DNA from: Triatoma infestans | Taxonomy: Eukaryota > Arthropoda > Insecta > Hemiptera > Reduviidae | DNA length: 64,000 nt | Assembly: GCA_011037195.1 (NCBI GenBank) | Contig: JAAEAF010003419.1 | Span: forward strand, 18,517 to 82,516 | Reading direction: 5' to 3' | Shown here: one piece after another, positions 32,894-43,189 of the stretch | Position numbering within the stretch: the stretch's first letter is position 1 | How the letters are laid out: every line of letters starts with the position of its first letter | Position numbers and translations under genes: made by a program | The notes under the pieces: model-generated | What the model was told of the DNA's origin: nothing | Database searches by the model: none | What the model saw: only the letters and a program-made list of their open reading frames with translations

Positions 32894-33910
32894 TCTGGTG
32901 TGAAACACTCACACAACTTTCTCTTACTCCAGTTCTCAAAATGATAATTGACAAATTTTATAGTTGTGTACCAAATTTAATGAAATTCGTCGAAAACTGA
33001 AAAAACTGATCAGTAAAAGCGCACTTCCGGTTTACTAATTTTCTTGAAACTCGGAATTTCAGCCGAACTATGTATGATAGAATTGTATAATCAATTAGGA
33101 TAGCACTTTGATGAAAATCTAACCCCACCCCTCCCCTAAAAGTGCCCTTAAAAGAATTTTCCCAGCTAAATGTTTTAGATAAAAGTTGTAGATCTTTGCA
33201 AGTTTAGTTTATATACGTAGTTTCAAAAAAATCGTCGGAGCCATTTTTGAGAAAACTGCGAAATAGTGAATAAATCATTTAGTAAAGTGGTTAGTAAACG
33301 CACTTCCGGTTATCCGATTTTTATCAAACTCGGAATTTCAACAACATATTTAAATCTAATTAACATTATTTAAATGACAGAATTGTCTAACAAACTGAAA
33401 TAGCACTTCAGATGAAAACCTAACCCCGCCCCTCCCCCAAAAGTGCCCTTCAATGCATTTTCTCGGAGAAATGTTTCAAATAAAAGTTGTAGCTCTTTGT
33501 ATGTGTGGTTGATGTTCGAGGTTTAATGAAAATCGTCGGAACCATTTTGGAGAAAATCGCAAAAAAGTAAAAAATCCAACTAGTAAAGTGGATACTTACG
33601 GGAGGAATTTGACAGATAACGTAGCGTCAGATCCCAACGGTGATACCTAAACGGAATATCAAGTGTCAAACTTTCTATGGTTTTTCGTTTTTGAGCTAGC
33701 TGTCAAATACATACATACATACATACACACACACAACACAACACACACACACACACCACGGACCACACACACACACACACACACACCAGACCATGCTCAA
33801 AAACCCCGTTTGTGGATCAGGGGACCTCAAAACGGCTATTCGTTGAAAACCGATATCGCAAAATTGGACACGCTTAAATACTTCCTCTTACTAGGGAGTA
33901 AGAGAAAGTA
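32894..33910 (+). mobile_element. Helentron/HINE-like repeat, reference copy K
   Basis: The clearest complete copy. It begins TCTGGTGTGAAACACTCACAC, which folds as GTGTGA-AACAC-TCACAC (32898-32914). The subterminal ACTTTCTCTTACTCC at 32916-32930 is the exact inverse of GGAGTAAGAGAAAGT at 33895-33909. Two internal modules each carry a CACTTCCGGT box. A CA microsatellite follows at about 33713-33785. The element ends with a hairpin at 33880-33909 whose 13-bp stem has one mismatch and an AGGG loop. It is flanked by A-rich sequence on the left and AAAAAT on the right. Confidence 0.8.
33713..33785. repeat. CA microsatellite inside copy K
   Basis: ATAC/CACA repeats occupy the position where other family copies carry shorter GT or CA tracts, so the microsatellite is part of the element and expands independently from copy to copy. 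Confidence 0.85.
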
Positions 33911-34430
33911 AAAATAAGACTGGAAAATCTATTCCAGTAAAATGGTTGACCGGAATCTTTATTATTTTAGTTCGTATGGTTTAATTTAAACGAAATATCA
34001 GAAGTTTGAACTTTCTAAGATTTTCCATTTTTCAAGTACTGAGATTGTCCTTACGATAGTTATTTAGTCTGAATTTTATGACTGAGGTATGTATGTAATA
34101 AAATGCGTGTGAAATGGGCGTCTATTAATTTCATTGGATATTTTGTTAGTCTTGCAAATTTAGTATGTTCCCCCTCTCTTCCCACCATGATTGTCACATC
34201 AATATCAACATCAGGATTCGCGTACTCTGTCTGTTGTTTCTGGTGAGTATAGCTAGACGGGCTGGTTATAAGCGTGAGGCTTTTAGGTACTCCGATTTTG
34301 AAAATTTACAAAATTTTAATTTATAAACTTCATAGTTAGTATACATACCAAATTTAATGAAATACGTCGATGTTTTTTAATGAAGAAAATCGCAAAAAAA
34401 TGAACAAAAACTGTTCAATAAAAAAAAAAT

Positions 34431-35380
34431 TTGGTGTGAAACACTCACACAACTTTCTCTTACTCCTGTTCTCAAAATTATAATTGACAAATGTTATAGT
34501 TTGTTACCAAATATAACGAAATTCGTCGAAAACTGAAAAAGCTGTTCAGTAAAAGCGCACTTCCGGCTTACGAATTTTCTTAAAACTTGGAATTTTGGCC
34601 ATCTATTTATTTCTAATTAATTTTGTTTGGATGATAGAATTGTATAATCAACTATGATACCACTTTAGGGGAAGCTGTAACCCGACCCCTCCCCTAAAAG
34701 TGCCCTTAAATGAATTTTTCCAGAGAAATGTCTTAAATAAAAGTTATAGATCTTTGTATGTTTAGTTTATATACGAAGTTTCAAGAAAATCGTCGGAGCC
34801 ATTTTTGAGAAAATCGCGAAAAAATGAAAAAATCATTTAGTAAAGTGTTAAAACAAACGCACTTCCGGTTAACCGATTTTTTTTAAACTCGGAATTTCAA
34901 CAACATATTTAATTCTAATTAACATTATTTAGATGACAGAATTGTCTAATAAACTCAAATAGCAGTTAAGATGAAAACCTAACCCCCCCTCCCCAAGAAG
35001 TGCCCTTAAATGAATTTTCCTGGAGAAATGTTTCAAATAAATTTTGTAGCTCTTTGTATGTGTAGTTGATATACCAAGTTTAAAGAAAATCGTTGTAGCC
35101 ATTTTTGAGAAAATTGCAAAAACGTAAAAAAACAACTAGTAAAGTGGTACTTCCGGTTGAGGAATATTGACAGATAACGCACCGTCAGATCCCATGGTGA
35201 TACCTAAACGTAATATCAAGTTTGAACTTTCTACGATTTTTCGTTTTTGAGCTATGCTGTTCACATACATACACACACACAGACACACACACACACACAA
35301 CAGACCATTTGCTAAAAACCACTTTTTTGGACTTCAGGGGACCTCAAATGGATATTTCCGGTGAAAACTTGATATCGAAA
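34431..35380 (+). mobile_element. Helentron/HINE-like repeat, copy L (3' hairpin missing)
   Basis: Starts TTGGTGTGAAACACTCACAC, keeps the subterminal repeat and the modules with GCACTTCCGG boxes (about 34556, 34859) and ACTTCCGGTTGAGG (about 35149), the ACACACAC tract, and TATTTCCGGTGAAAACTTGA. It stops at GATATCGAAAA, where a poly-A and a LINE fragment follow, so the terminal hairpin is lost. Confidence 0.7.
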
Positions 35381-35404
35381 AACATTATAAAAAAAAAAAA
35401 AAAA

Positions 35405-35790
35405 AATTGGGCGACTAATCTCTCCGGGAAGCGCGCGGAAACGTGGATGAAGTCAATAGATGGACCTTCTCAGGACTCAGGCATGCTAAGACTTATCCAT
35501 ACAATTACTAATCTGTGTAAAAATATATGCTTAGGGTCCTTAATTTTATCCCTAAGAGGGTACTATAGACGTCTGGGGAACCTGAAGAATCTGGGCATAG
35601 AAAACGCAATAGCGCACCTTCAGATTCTGTAGGGAGATGCAATAGACATCAGTGATCTTCCTAACAGACTACAATGATATTATCCAAAAGCGTGGGTACC
35701 TACCAGATTTAGGAGGAGGGAATATATTCCTAGAAACCTACCCAGATTCCTAGGATTTCTTAGAGAAATTAACTTGGAAGGTGATCCGAA
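35405..35790 (+). pseudogene. decayed I-like LINE C-terminal region (45-kb lineage)
   Basis: Readable pieces such as RGYYRRLGNLKNLGIENA and, after frameshifts, RNLPRFLGFLREINLEG parallel RGYLRKLGLKH and ILGFLRGLNLQG in the copy at 44770-45510. The Cys/His motif is degenerate. A GAGAGAGAGAG tract follows at 35808-35820. Confidence 0.55.
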
Positions 35791-36194
35791 GAGAAGGATC
35801 CATAGCAGAGAGAGAGAGAGACATAAAATTTGACAGGATCACTCTCTGCTTAGGCCAGACTAGAGTGGGAGAAACTGTTTAAATACAGTTACAGGAGAGT
35901 ATTCTAGGAGTCATGCAGCAGAGTTCACACAGCAGTTATAGCGCGTCAACATCTTTCTCACCTTAAATCTTTCACTACCCATTTTATATTATATTTTAGT
36001 GTAAAGTCCAAGCAGTTTGTGCTACTTTTCTATTATATAGTGTTCAGCTTTACTTCTAGTTCATTTATCTATCTAACCCACATTTTCTCTCTATCTCATA
36101 TCTATTGTAGAAGGGGTGCCTTAGATAGTGTGGTCTCATCCTCCTGGCCATTACCATTTTTCATTTCAAATTCATTATATCTCTAACATTGTTG

Positions 36195-36490
36195 TTTAAG
36201 GAGACATCTCTACATAATGGGGCTCATGCCGGATCTCCATTTTGTAGATTCTGTGAGAGAGAGGAGGAAACACACATCCATCTTATGACTGATTGCCTAG
36301 GTTGTGAGGAAATTAGGTTCAGGACCTTTGGTCGGAATAGGATGTTTGTGGAAGAGCTTAGGCTATTTCCGCTCAAGGTTATTGTCCGATTTATTCGAAC
36401 TGCGGTGAATCTTAGATGGATTAGATCCAGGTCTGGATTTTTGTTCTATGGGCCCAGTGAGGGTATCTCCCCACAGACAAATAATGTTAA
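36195..36490 (+). pseudogene. I-like LINE C-terminal region (8.3-kb lineage)
   Basis: The frame encodes FCRFCEREEETHIHLMTDC, a C-x2-C-x8-H-x4-C motif identical in layout to the 8299-9303 frame, followed by LGCEEIRFRTFGRNRM. Upstream RNase H is absent. It ends close to AATAATGTTAATAATAC, a decayed TAA tail. Confidence 0.75.
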
Positions 36491-36539
36491 TAATACCTCT
36501 AAAAAAAAAAAAATTTATAGCAGAAGTTAATACTCTCTT

Positions 36540-37000
36540 ATTAAAATTACGTGGTTTTAGAAAATATATTAAAATGTAGGAAAAAAAATGTCTTGTTAAC
36601 TGTGGAATTTAGTTTTAAAACTCCTATATTTGGGTACGTAATTAAAATCAAATATGACGTGTATACACGTCAAACGCAGAGCAAATGAATGTACTACAAA
36701 TTTTAATTAAAACAACATATAAAGAAGGAGACTACACGTTAATTTGAAAACCAAAAAAAAATTATTATTTAAAAAAAAAGCATTATTAAATATTTAATAA
36801 TTTTTTCTGATTATATTATAATTCAGAAGTAAGCATCCAGATTAAACATTAATAACAAATGAAATTAATTTACCTGAGCAAATTTTGGATATAAATGTGA
36901 ATAGAATTAATTCTGTACAATTAATATTCCTTATTCCAAGTTTAAAGAAAAATCAACTGGGGGGTGCGGGGTGGTCAGTTTTCGAGAATAATCCCAAAAA
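36540..37000. other. AT-rich region, no gene recognised
   Basis: No repeat or coding signature is recognised here. Confidence 0.35.
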
Positions 37001-37021
37001 ATTGGAAATCTATTCTTGTAT

Positions 37022-37273
37022 ATCATCAGAGACATTTTCCGTGGTTGCCTGCTTCATTTTGTGGTCATCAACCGGTTTCGGGCGTTCGCCCATCTTCAGG
37101 ATGCTTTTGTCAGACAGTGTGCAAGTCTGTGTTATCACACTGTCTGACAAAAAGCATCCTGATGATGGGCGAACGCCCGAAACTGGTCGATGATCACAAA
37201 ATGAAGCAGGCTACCCTCGGAGAATGTCTCTGACAGATGCTTTCCAGCTCTGCGGAACCAACTACCACAACAA
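37022..37273. mobile_element. hammerhead-like family 1, inverted pair
   Basis: The left arm is truncated, starting at ATCATCAGAGACATTTTCC; the right arm is complete to CAACTACCACAACA. Left-arm core (minus): CTGAAGA, T, GGGCGAACGCCC, GAAAC. Right-arm core (plus, about 37159-37187): CTGATGA, T, GGGCGAACGCCC, GAAAC. Both satisfy CTGANGA. Flanks CTATTCTTGTAT (37010-37021) and CTATAGTTGTAT (37274-37285) form a 12-bp direct repeat with two differences. Confidence 0.75.
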
Positions 37274-37329
37274 CTATAGTTGTATAGTTTTTAATGATTC
37301 AATTGGTGTATGATTCGTATGATACTAAA

Positions 37330-37830
37330 AATTCATTCTGCTTCTGGCTGCCCAATTTCTTGGATATAATCAGATACGTAATTGCACTTTAGTAAATCAT
37401 TAAGAACATTACTTTTACGGATGATCAGCCGGTTCCATTGGTTCGGCCAAAAGTATATAAAAATAAAATCTACTTGCTACACCATTACGGTGAAGATGTT
37501 TGCGTGGGATAGTCGTGTCCCAATCAGAGTAAGTAGGTGAAAGATTGTGCCACACGTTCTTTAAGAAAGTGATCTACGGATATTTTAGTTTTTAAAAACC
37601 ACCTTCTATTTCCTTTGTAGGCTTTGCTTTGTAGCAGAATATCACTTGGTTTGGCCCAACAGCCAGCTTAATTACTCTGTTACTGCTTTCTCAAAAACTC
37701 AGCACAACCTTCCTTCGCCAGATAATCCAGCATTTTTATTTTCCGAGATCCTGCAATGGGCTAGTAATCCATTCGAAAGCTATATTACAGCCATTGGTTA
37801 TGAGATGTTCAAGTTTAGCTTATATGTTCT
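37330..37830 (-). pseudogene. decayed LINE, RNase H to C terminus
   Basis: Minus-strand pieces include EWITS (start of the RNase H loop), then KMLDYLAKEGCAEF, matching the segment after the last catalytic Asp, then LGHDYPTQT and NDLLKCNYVSDYIQEIGQPE near the C terminus. The order fits a non-LTR ORF2. Frameshifts and stops are frequent. Confidence 0.5.
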
Positions 37831-38059
37831 CTAATCTCTTATCTTAGCTGGATATTATTGAGGCAAAAGAATTAGCTAATTTGTACAGAGTTTACCACAT
37901 CATTTAGCAATTGTTCCGTGATCTTTAAGACATCCAACTACCTTGCCGTCAAAATTGGTGACAGTGACTTACCAAGAGCCACCAGAAACTTGGAACAATT
38001 GTGAAATACTACATTAGAAGATAGCCAAACATCAGCCTTCCCGCAAAAAAGAAAGAAAA

Positions 38060-38440
38060 GAAAACCTCAACAATGAATTTTCCCGGGAAAATTTTATAAA
38101 TAAAAGTGATAGGTATTTAAGTTTACAAATTGTATACGAATTTTAAAGAAAATCGTAATAAACTGTAGAAAACTTTTAGTAAAGTCGTAGTTTCTCGGTT
38201 GATGGAATTTTCTTTAAACATTGTTTTTAGCGAATGATCAGGTGTGTGTGTGAATAAAATATCTTATACAAGAAAAGTTATGCAGGAAGGCCGAACTTGG
38301 TAATCCGTTTAGATCCCTTAATATCATCGCATTTGACACCAACCATTCGGTCAAAATCCATCAATCGGAAATTACAACGCTTCTGAGTGGTTTTTTTTTT
38401 TTTTTTTTTTTTTACTCTTTAAGTAATCTATCAAAAATTC
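38060..38440. mobile_element. old Helentron/HINE-like fragments
   Basis: Diverged pieces such as AATTTTCCCGGGAAAATTTT, GATCCCTTAATATCATCGCA and AATCCATCAATCGGAAATTA match the older subfamily seen at 12700 and 45650-47880. Confidence 0.45.
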
Positions 38441-38449
38441 CTCATACTG

Positions 38450-38775
38450 AATAGTTTTTGTTTTTTTTTTTTCACTTTTTTTGTGATTTACTGAAAAATT
38501 GATTCCAACGATTTTATTTATCAACTTGATATAATTAACTACACATACAAACAGCTACAACTTTTATTTGAAAAACATTTCTCCAGGAAAATTCATTTCA
38601 GGATACTTTGGGGGGGGGGAAGTTGGGGTTACGGTTACTACTAAAGTGCTATTTCAGTTTACTACACAATTCTATCATCTAAATAATATTAATTACAATT
38701 AATATGTTGTAGAAATTCCAAGTTTGAAGGAAATCGATTGACCGGAAGTGCGTATTTACTAAACCGTTTTTTTTT
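38450..38775 (-). mobile_element. Helentron/HINE-like repeat, partial copy M
   Basis: One module with GATTCCAACGATTTTATTTA, AGCTACAACTTTTATTTGAA and GACCGGAAGTGCGTATTTAC, ending in a 27-bp poly-T directly before copy N. Confidence 0.65.
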
Positions 38776-38808
38776 TTTTTTTTTTTTTTTTTTAGTTTTT
38801 GCGTTATT

Positions 38809-39783
38809 TACTTTCTCTCTCCTAGTCAAGAGGAAGTATTGTAATCGTGTCAAATTTCGATATCGAGTTTTCACCGGAAATATCCGTTTTGACGTCCCTG
38901 TTCCCAAAAAAGTGGTTTTTTTAGCAAATGGTCTGTGTGTGAACAGCATAGCTCAAAAATGAAAAACCGTAGAAAGTTGAAACTTGATATTACGTTTAGG
39001 TATCACCATGGGATCTGACGGTGCGTTATCTGCACAAAATTCCTCAACCGGAAGTACCACTTTACTAGTTGTTTTTTTTTACGTTTTTGCGATTTTCTCA
39101 AAAATGGCTATGACGATTTTCTTTAAACTTGGTATATCAACTACACATATAATAAGCTACAACTTTTATTTGAAACATTACCCCAGGAAAATTCATTTAA
39201 GGGCACTTCTAGGGGAAGGGTGAGGTTAGATTTTCATCTTAACTGCTATTTCAGTTTATTAGACAATTCTGTCATCTAAATAATATTAATTAAAATTAAA
39301 TATGTTGTTGAAATTCCATGTTTGAAAAAAATCGGATAACCAGAAGTACGTTTGTTTTAAGACTTTACTAAATAATTTTTTTCAATTTTTCGTAATTTTC
39401 TCAAAAATGACTCCGACGATTTTCTTGAAACTTGATATATAAACTAAACATGCAAAGATCTACATCTTTTATTAAAAAAATTCCTCTGGGAAAATTCATT
39501 TAAGGGTACTTTTCAGGGAGGGGTGGGATTACAGCTTCCTCTAAAGTGGTATCATAGTTGATTATATAATTCTATTATTCAAACAAAATTAATTAGAAAT
39601 AAATAGATGGCCAAAATTACAAGTTTTAAGAAAATTAGTAAACCGGAAGTGCGTTTTTTCCTGAAAAGTTTTGTCAGTTTTTCCTACGAATTTCATTATA
39701 TTTGGTACACAAACTATATCATTTGTCAATTAAAATTTTGAGAACAGGAGTAAGAGAAAGTTGTGTGAGTGTTTCACACCAGA
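38809..39783 (-). mobile_element. Helentron/HINE-like repeat, long copy N
   Basis: Near-complete: left hairpin ACTTTCTCTCTCCTAGTCAA, TTTTCACCGGAAATATCCG, only a very short GTGTGTG tract, AACCGGAAGT boxes at about 39047 and 39642 (the middle one reads AACCAGAAGT), and the right end GGAGTAAGAGAAAGTTGTGT then TTTCACACCAGAT. A further partial end with TGTTTCACATCAGATTTT follows at about 39800-39930. Confidence 0.75.
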
Positions 39784-39949
39784 TTTTTTTTTCTCTCATA
39801 AAAACTCCTACAAATTTCACATAAATTTGGTATACTAACTATAAAATTTGTCAGTTACACTTTTGTAAACTTCAAAATAGAGGTTGATCGGATGTGCATT
39901 TTAAGAATGGTGTTTCACATCAGATTTTTTTTTTTTTTTTTTCAATTTT

Positions 39950-41260
39950 TAACATCCGCTTTTGTGGGAAACTGTTTTTTAAAAAAACTGGATCTGCTTC
40001 CTAAAAAAAATTTCATTTTATAGTATAATTTTAGTTATCCAATCTATATAATTTTAAAATCATAATATGTATTAAAACTTACAAGTTTGAATATAATTAA
40101 TTTGTTAATAACTGTGTAATTCTTATCGCCATAAGAGAATGTTGTATGACATTATTTCACAACTAATCATGTGGTAATTTTTTGAAAATTGAGTTTTTAC
40201 AAGTTTTTTTTAAGTACCCACACAGCATAATTTAAAAATATAGAAAAGCATAGTAAGAGCTTTGGGGAATCCATTATAAGTGTTTAAGATCCGGTGAAAT
40301 AGGAACAATAAATTTTTTTGATAAATATCGGTCGAATATTTAAATAGAACTACAGAATAGTTTTCTGTAGCAATGGGATGAATTTAGACTCTTTCTATAA
40401 AAGTGCAATTTTAATATATTTATTATATGATTCCCCTATTATCTATCTAATATAATTAATTTTAATAAGAATTTAATGTGTAACCAAAAATGTTAATGTT
40501 TGAAGAAAATCGATTTTATTAGTTATAAAAACTTTTATATTATATTTTAGACTAGGTATATTAAAACCTATATAAATAAATAATAAATCAGAACTATGTA
40601 AAATTGCAATTAAATATCTTACCTTTTATTGCCATTTTTATTTAAAATTCATGTAAAAGTTTCATTAAAAATATAAAACATTAAAATTTATACTATAATA
40701 TTATTTTTTAATAAATACATGCATTTTTTTTTATAAGAAGGAGAAAATATAAACGGATTTAAAATTAGTTGGGTAATTGAGAAAAAGCAAAACAAGTATA
40801 GATGTAAGAAATAATTATTAGAGATGAAATATTTTTCTTTAGTTAAAATATTAATAGGATTTTAAGAAATACTAATTTTTAATCTTTTTTTTAATAAAAT
40901 ATGTGTAACAAATGAGTATATTTTTTTTTTAATTTAATAATATTTCTATGTGTTTTAGAAATAAATTTATAATTGTTTAGGTTTTAGGTAATAGAAAAAA
41001 AAAGTGTTAATTAACAAAAATAAATCAACTTTAATGAATAATAATAGTATTTATTTTTATTATTATTATTAATCATTATTAATTGTTTTTGTCTATCATA
41101 GAAATAATATCCTTATTATAACTATTTTCTTAAAATAATATACTCCATTACTCTAGCGGTTGATTTTTAATCAAAATTGTATACAATCAAAAATAGGTAA
41201 CAAGTTTTAAAGTCTTTAAAAATTACTTTCTATTATTTTTATTTATAGCAATACATTCCA
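39950..41260. other. AT-rich region, no gene recognised
   Basis: 1.3 kb of very AT-rich DNA without ORFs, repeat ends or RNA signatures. A GT microsatellite follows at about 41265-41287. Confidence 0.4.
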
Positions 41261-41499
41261 TTTAATGTGTGTATGTGTGTGTGTGTATAGATGTGATAGT
41301 GGGAAATGGAGCAAGAGAAGCAATGAATGAAAGTGCATGCATTTGAAAAGCGGGTGAAAAAAAAAAAAACAGTTCATGGCACTCGGCCAAAGAGGTGTAA
41401 GGTAGTTTTTAGCTTGGAATATTTATTATTAATTATTAGTAAGTAAATAAAATAAAAAAAAATGCATTTTGCCTTGTACAGTTTTCCTTGTAATACTCA

Positions 41500-41925
41500 C
41501 TGTTTAGAACTGTGAATAGAACGGCAATAGTAGAGGTTCGGGCGAAGGCCATTTCACAAACTTGAACAGCCGAGATATGATGGAGTCTTTGTTTTTGTGT
41601 TCTTTTTTTTTGTTTTTTTAGTTTTCCCCCTCTTTTTTCACTCTCTCTCTTTTTCTTCTTTCCTTTCTATTTATCTAGATGATGCTTGCTGGAAAAAATT
41701 GTGAAGTAAATAAGGCCACCTCAGGCCTCTTCTTGCCTTCGCCCAGGGAGCTCGAGAGAGTCTCTGGGACTTACTTCGCCGTACCGTATCTTAGCATCAT
41801 GGCGCCACGCTTTAGACTGAAACGTCCACCAAAACGCAGCAACCCTGCGAGCTGGGCCGGGCCCAATTGACCTGCGCATCTGCTAGTATGATGACCGATG
41901 CAAAAGGATGGGTTAAGAGAGGTAA
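41500..41925. other. GC-rich islet with exon-like signals on both strands
   Basis: GC content rises sharply at 41690-41885 in otherwise AT-rich DNA. On the + strand a long pyrimidine tract ends in TTTATCTAG before 41679 and AGAG|GTAACT occurs at 41921/41922, so 41679-41921 resembles an internal exon; its ATG frame stops in the islet after 63 codons. On the minus strand CGCCATGATGCTAAGATACG leads in about 25 bp to a GTAAGT donor, resembling a short first coding exon with a GC-rich promoter. No product is recognised and neither reading is proven. Confidence 0.35.
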
Positions 41926-42282
41926 CTACCACCTACTTCGTGTCAACAACTAACCCACTGTTATATCGCCCACATCTCTCTTCTCTTTGTATTCATTTTT
42001 TTTTTCCTTTCTCATTTTTTTTTTGCATCTTTTTTATGAATATAAAGATAGAAATTATTTTAAGAACTATAACTTACTTTAGTTATCTAAATAAAAATTC
42101 CATATATTTCCTCAATCTAAATCCTGAGAAATATTTAACGTTATCAGTATAACTTACAATAGCATAGAGGTCACACGCTCTTGATAATCTTTAGTGTTCT
42201 GGATAACTGTGCGCACTTCAACAAACAAATCGCCCGGCTGTGACCTAATAAATTTCAAAATTCTAAAACAACTTCCAAAAAA

Positions 42283-42312
42283 AAAAATAATAATAATAAT
42301 AATAATAATAAT
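42283..42312. repeat. AAT/TAA microsatellite
   Basis: A-run followed by about nine TAA units. It may be the tail of a lost LINE copy, since I-like and RTE-like tails here have the same unit, but no element body is recognisable beside it. Confidence 0.7.
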
Positions 42313-42407
42313 TCTTTCCTCACTATATATTTCCCTATCTTATAGAAATTTTCCGCTATAAAAATGATAGAGAAATCAATGAAATCTGCCACCAGTATTA
42401 TTACTTC

Positions 42408-43067
42408 TGTAATGGAATCGTTTGATGTGATTCCTGATGTAGTAGATGTCTTGAAGAGGGCGGAAGTAAGTTGAGAGATTTTGGAAGTTAGTGCATCGAA
42501 TTATTGATACGGATTTTATAAAAATAAACTGTATTTTAACAATAATTTTAACGTATAAATGGTAACTAATAACTAGCAAAATACTTAGGAATAAATAGAA
42601 GATAAATAAGTAATAAATTAGAATGATAAAATAAACGAACTAAGATGCACTACTAAAAGATAATAAGTTTAAATGAAACTGTGTATAGTCGCGTAAACTG
42701 CTGCTCGTGTATATGGACGTGCTCGTATCGTCGTATAAGATATAATGATCCTCTCGTTGTATATGATAGAGTTTATATATTGGTGTTGGCCACACTCACA
42801 CCAAGACATCTGTCCTAGTGTGCAACCTTGTGCGACCTTCGTAGTTTGCTGACCTTATTTAGGTCAGTGGCCAACCTTTTCGGTGCTTGCTTTTGATGTA
42901 CAGTATTGATGAAAAGGCTTTGTTGTTTGTTTGGCCGCGGCTGTCTTGAAGCCGGCGGCCAACTATGTCGTTGGTTATAAATTGTTCTTTTATTACTGCC
43001 ATCCTTTGTTAAGATAGCAGCTGGCTGGAACCACTTTGACATTGGTATGACCTTCCATGTCATTATA
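42408..43067 (+). mobile_element. solo LTR, family L1, copy 2
   Basis: 660 bp, TGTAATGG...CATTATA, with a perfect 4-bp target duplication CTTC at 42404-42407 and 43068-43071. It is co-linear with copy 1 at 30835-31457 (ATGTCTTGAAGAGGGCGGAA, TGTTGGCCACACTCACACCA, TTGTTTGGCCGCGGC). The TATA region is mutated to GTTTAAATG. The indel differences from copy 1 mean that they are separate, old insertions, not the two LTRs of one element. Confidence 0.75.
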
Positions 43068-43189
43068 CTTCCTACAAGTGGATCAGCTTGCTTTCCAACT
43101 CTTTCCAAAATTTTCGAAAAGCTTCTCCTTAAAAGACCTATCCTTTAGGCCTATAACAATCGTTATCTCCCTCGAGTGGAACCAGTATT

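Noticed and set aside
33713..33785. CRISPR-like or satellite array
   Set aside because: Simple dinucleotide repeat without spacers; the window is eukaryotic and no CRISPR array is expected or seen.
33663..33911. ORF with a His/Thr run
   Set aside because: Translation of the CA microsatellite inside Helentron-like copy K; the same non-conserved frame recurs in other copies.
30835..43067. The two family L1 LTRs as ends of one 12-kb retrotransposon
   Set aside because: Each LTR has its own different 4-bp duplication (CCAC and CTTC), and the DNA between them holds unrelated elements.
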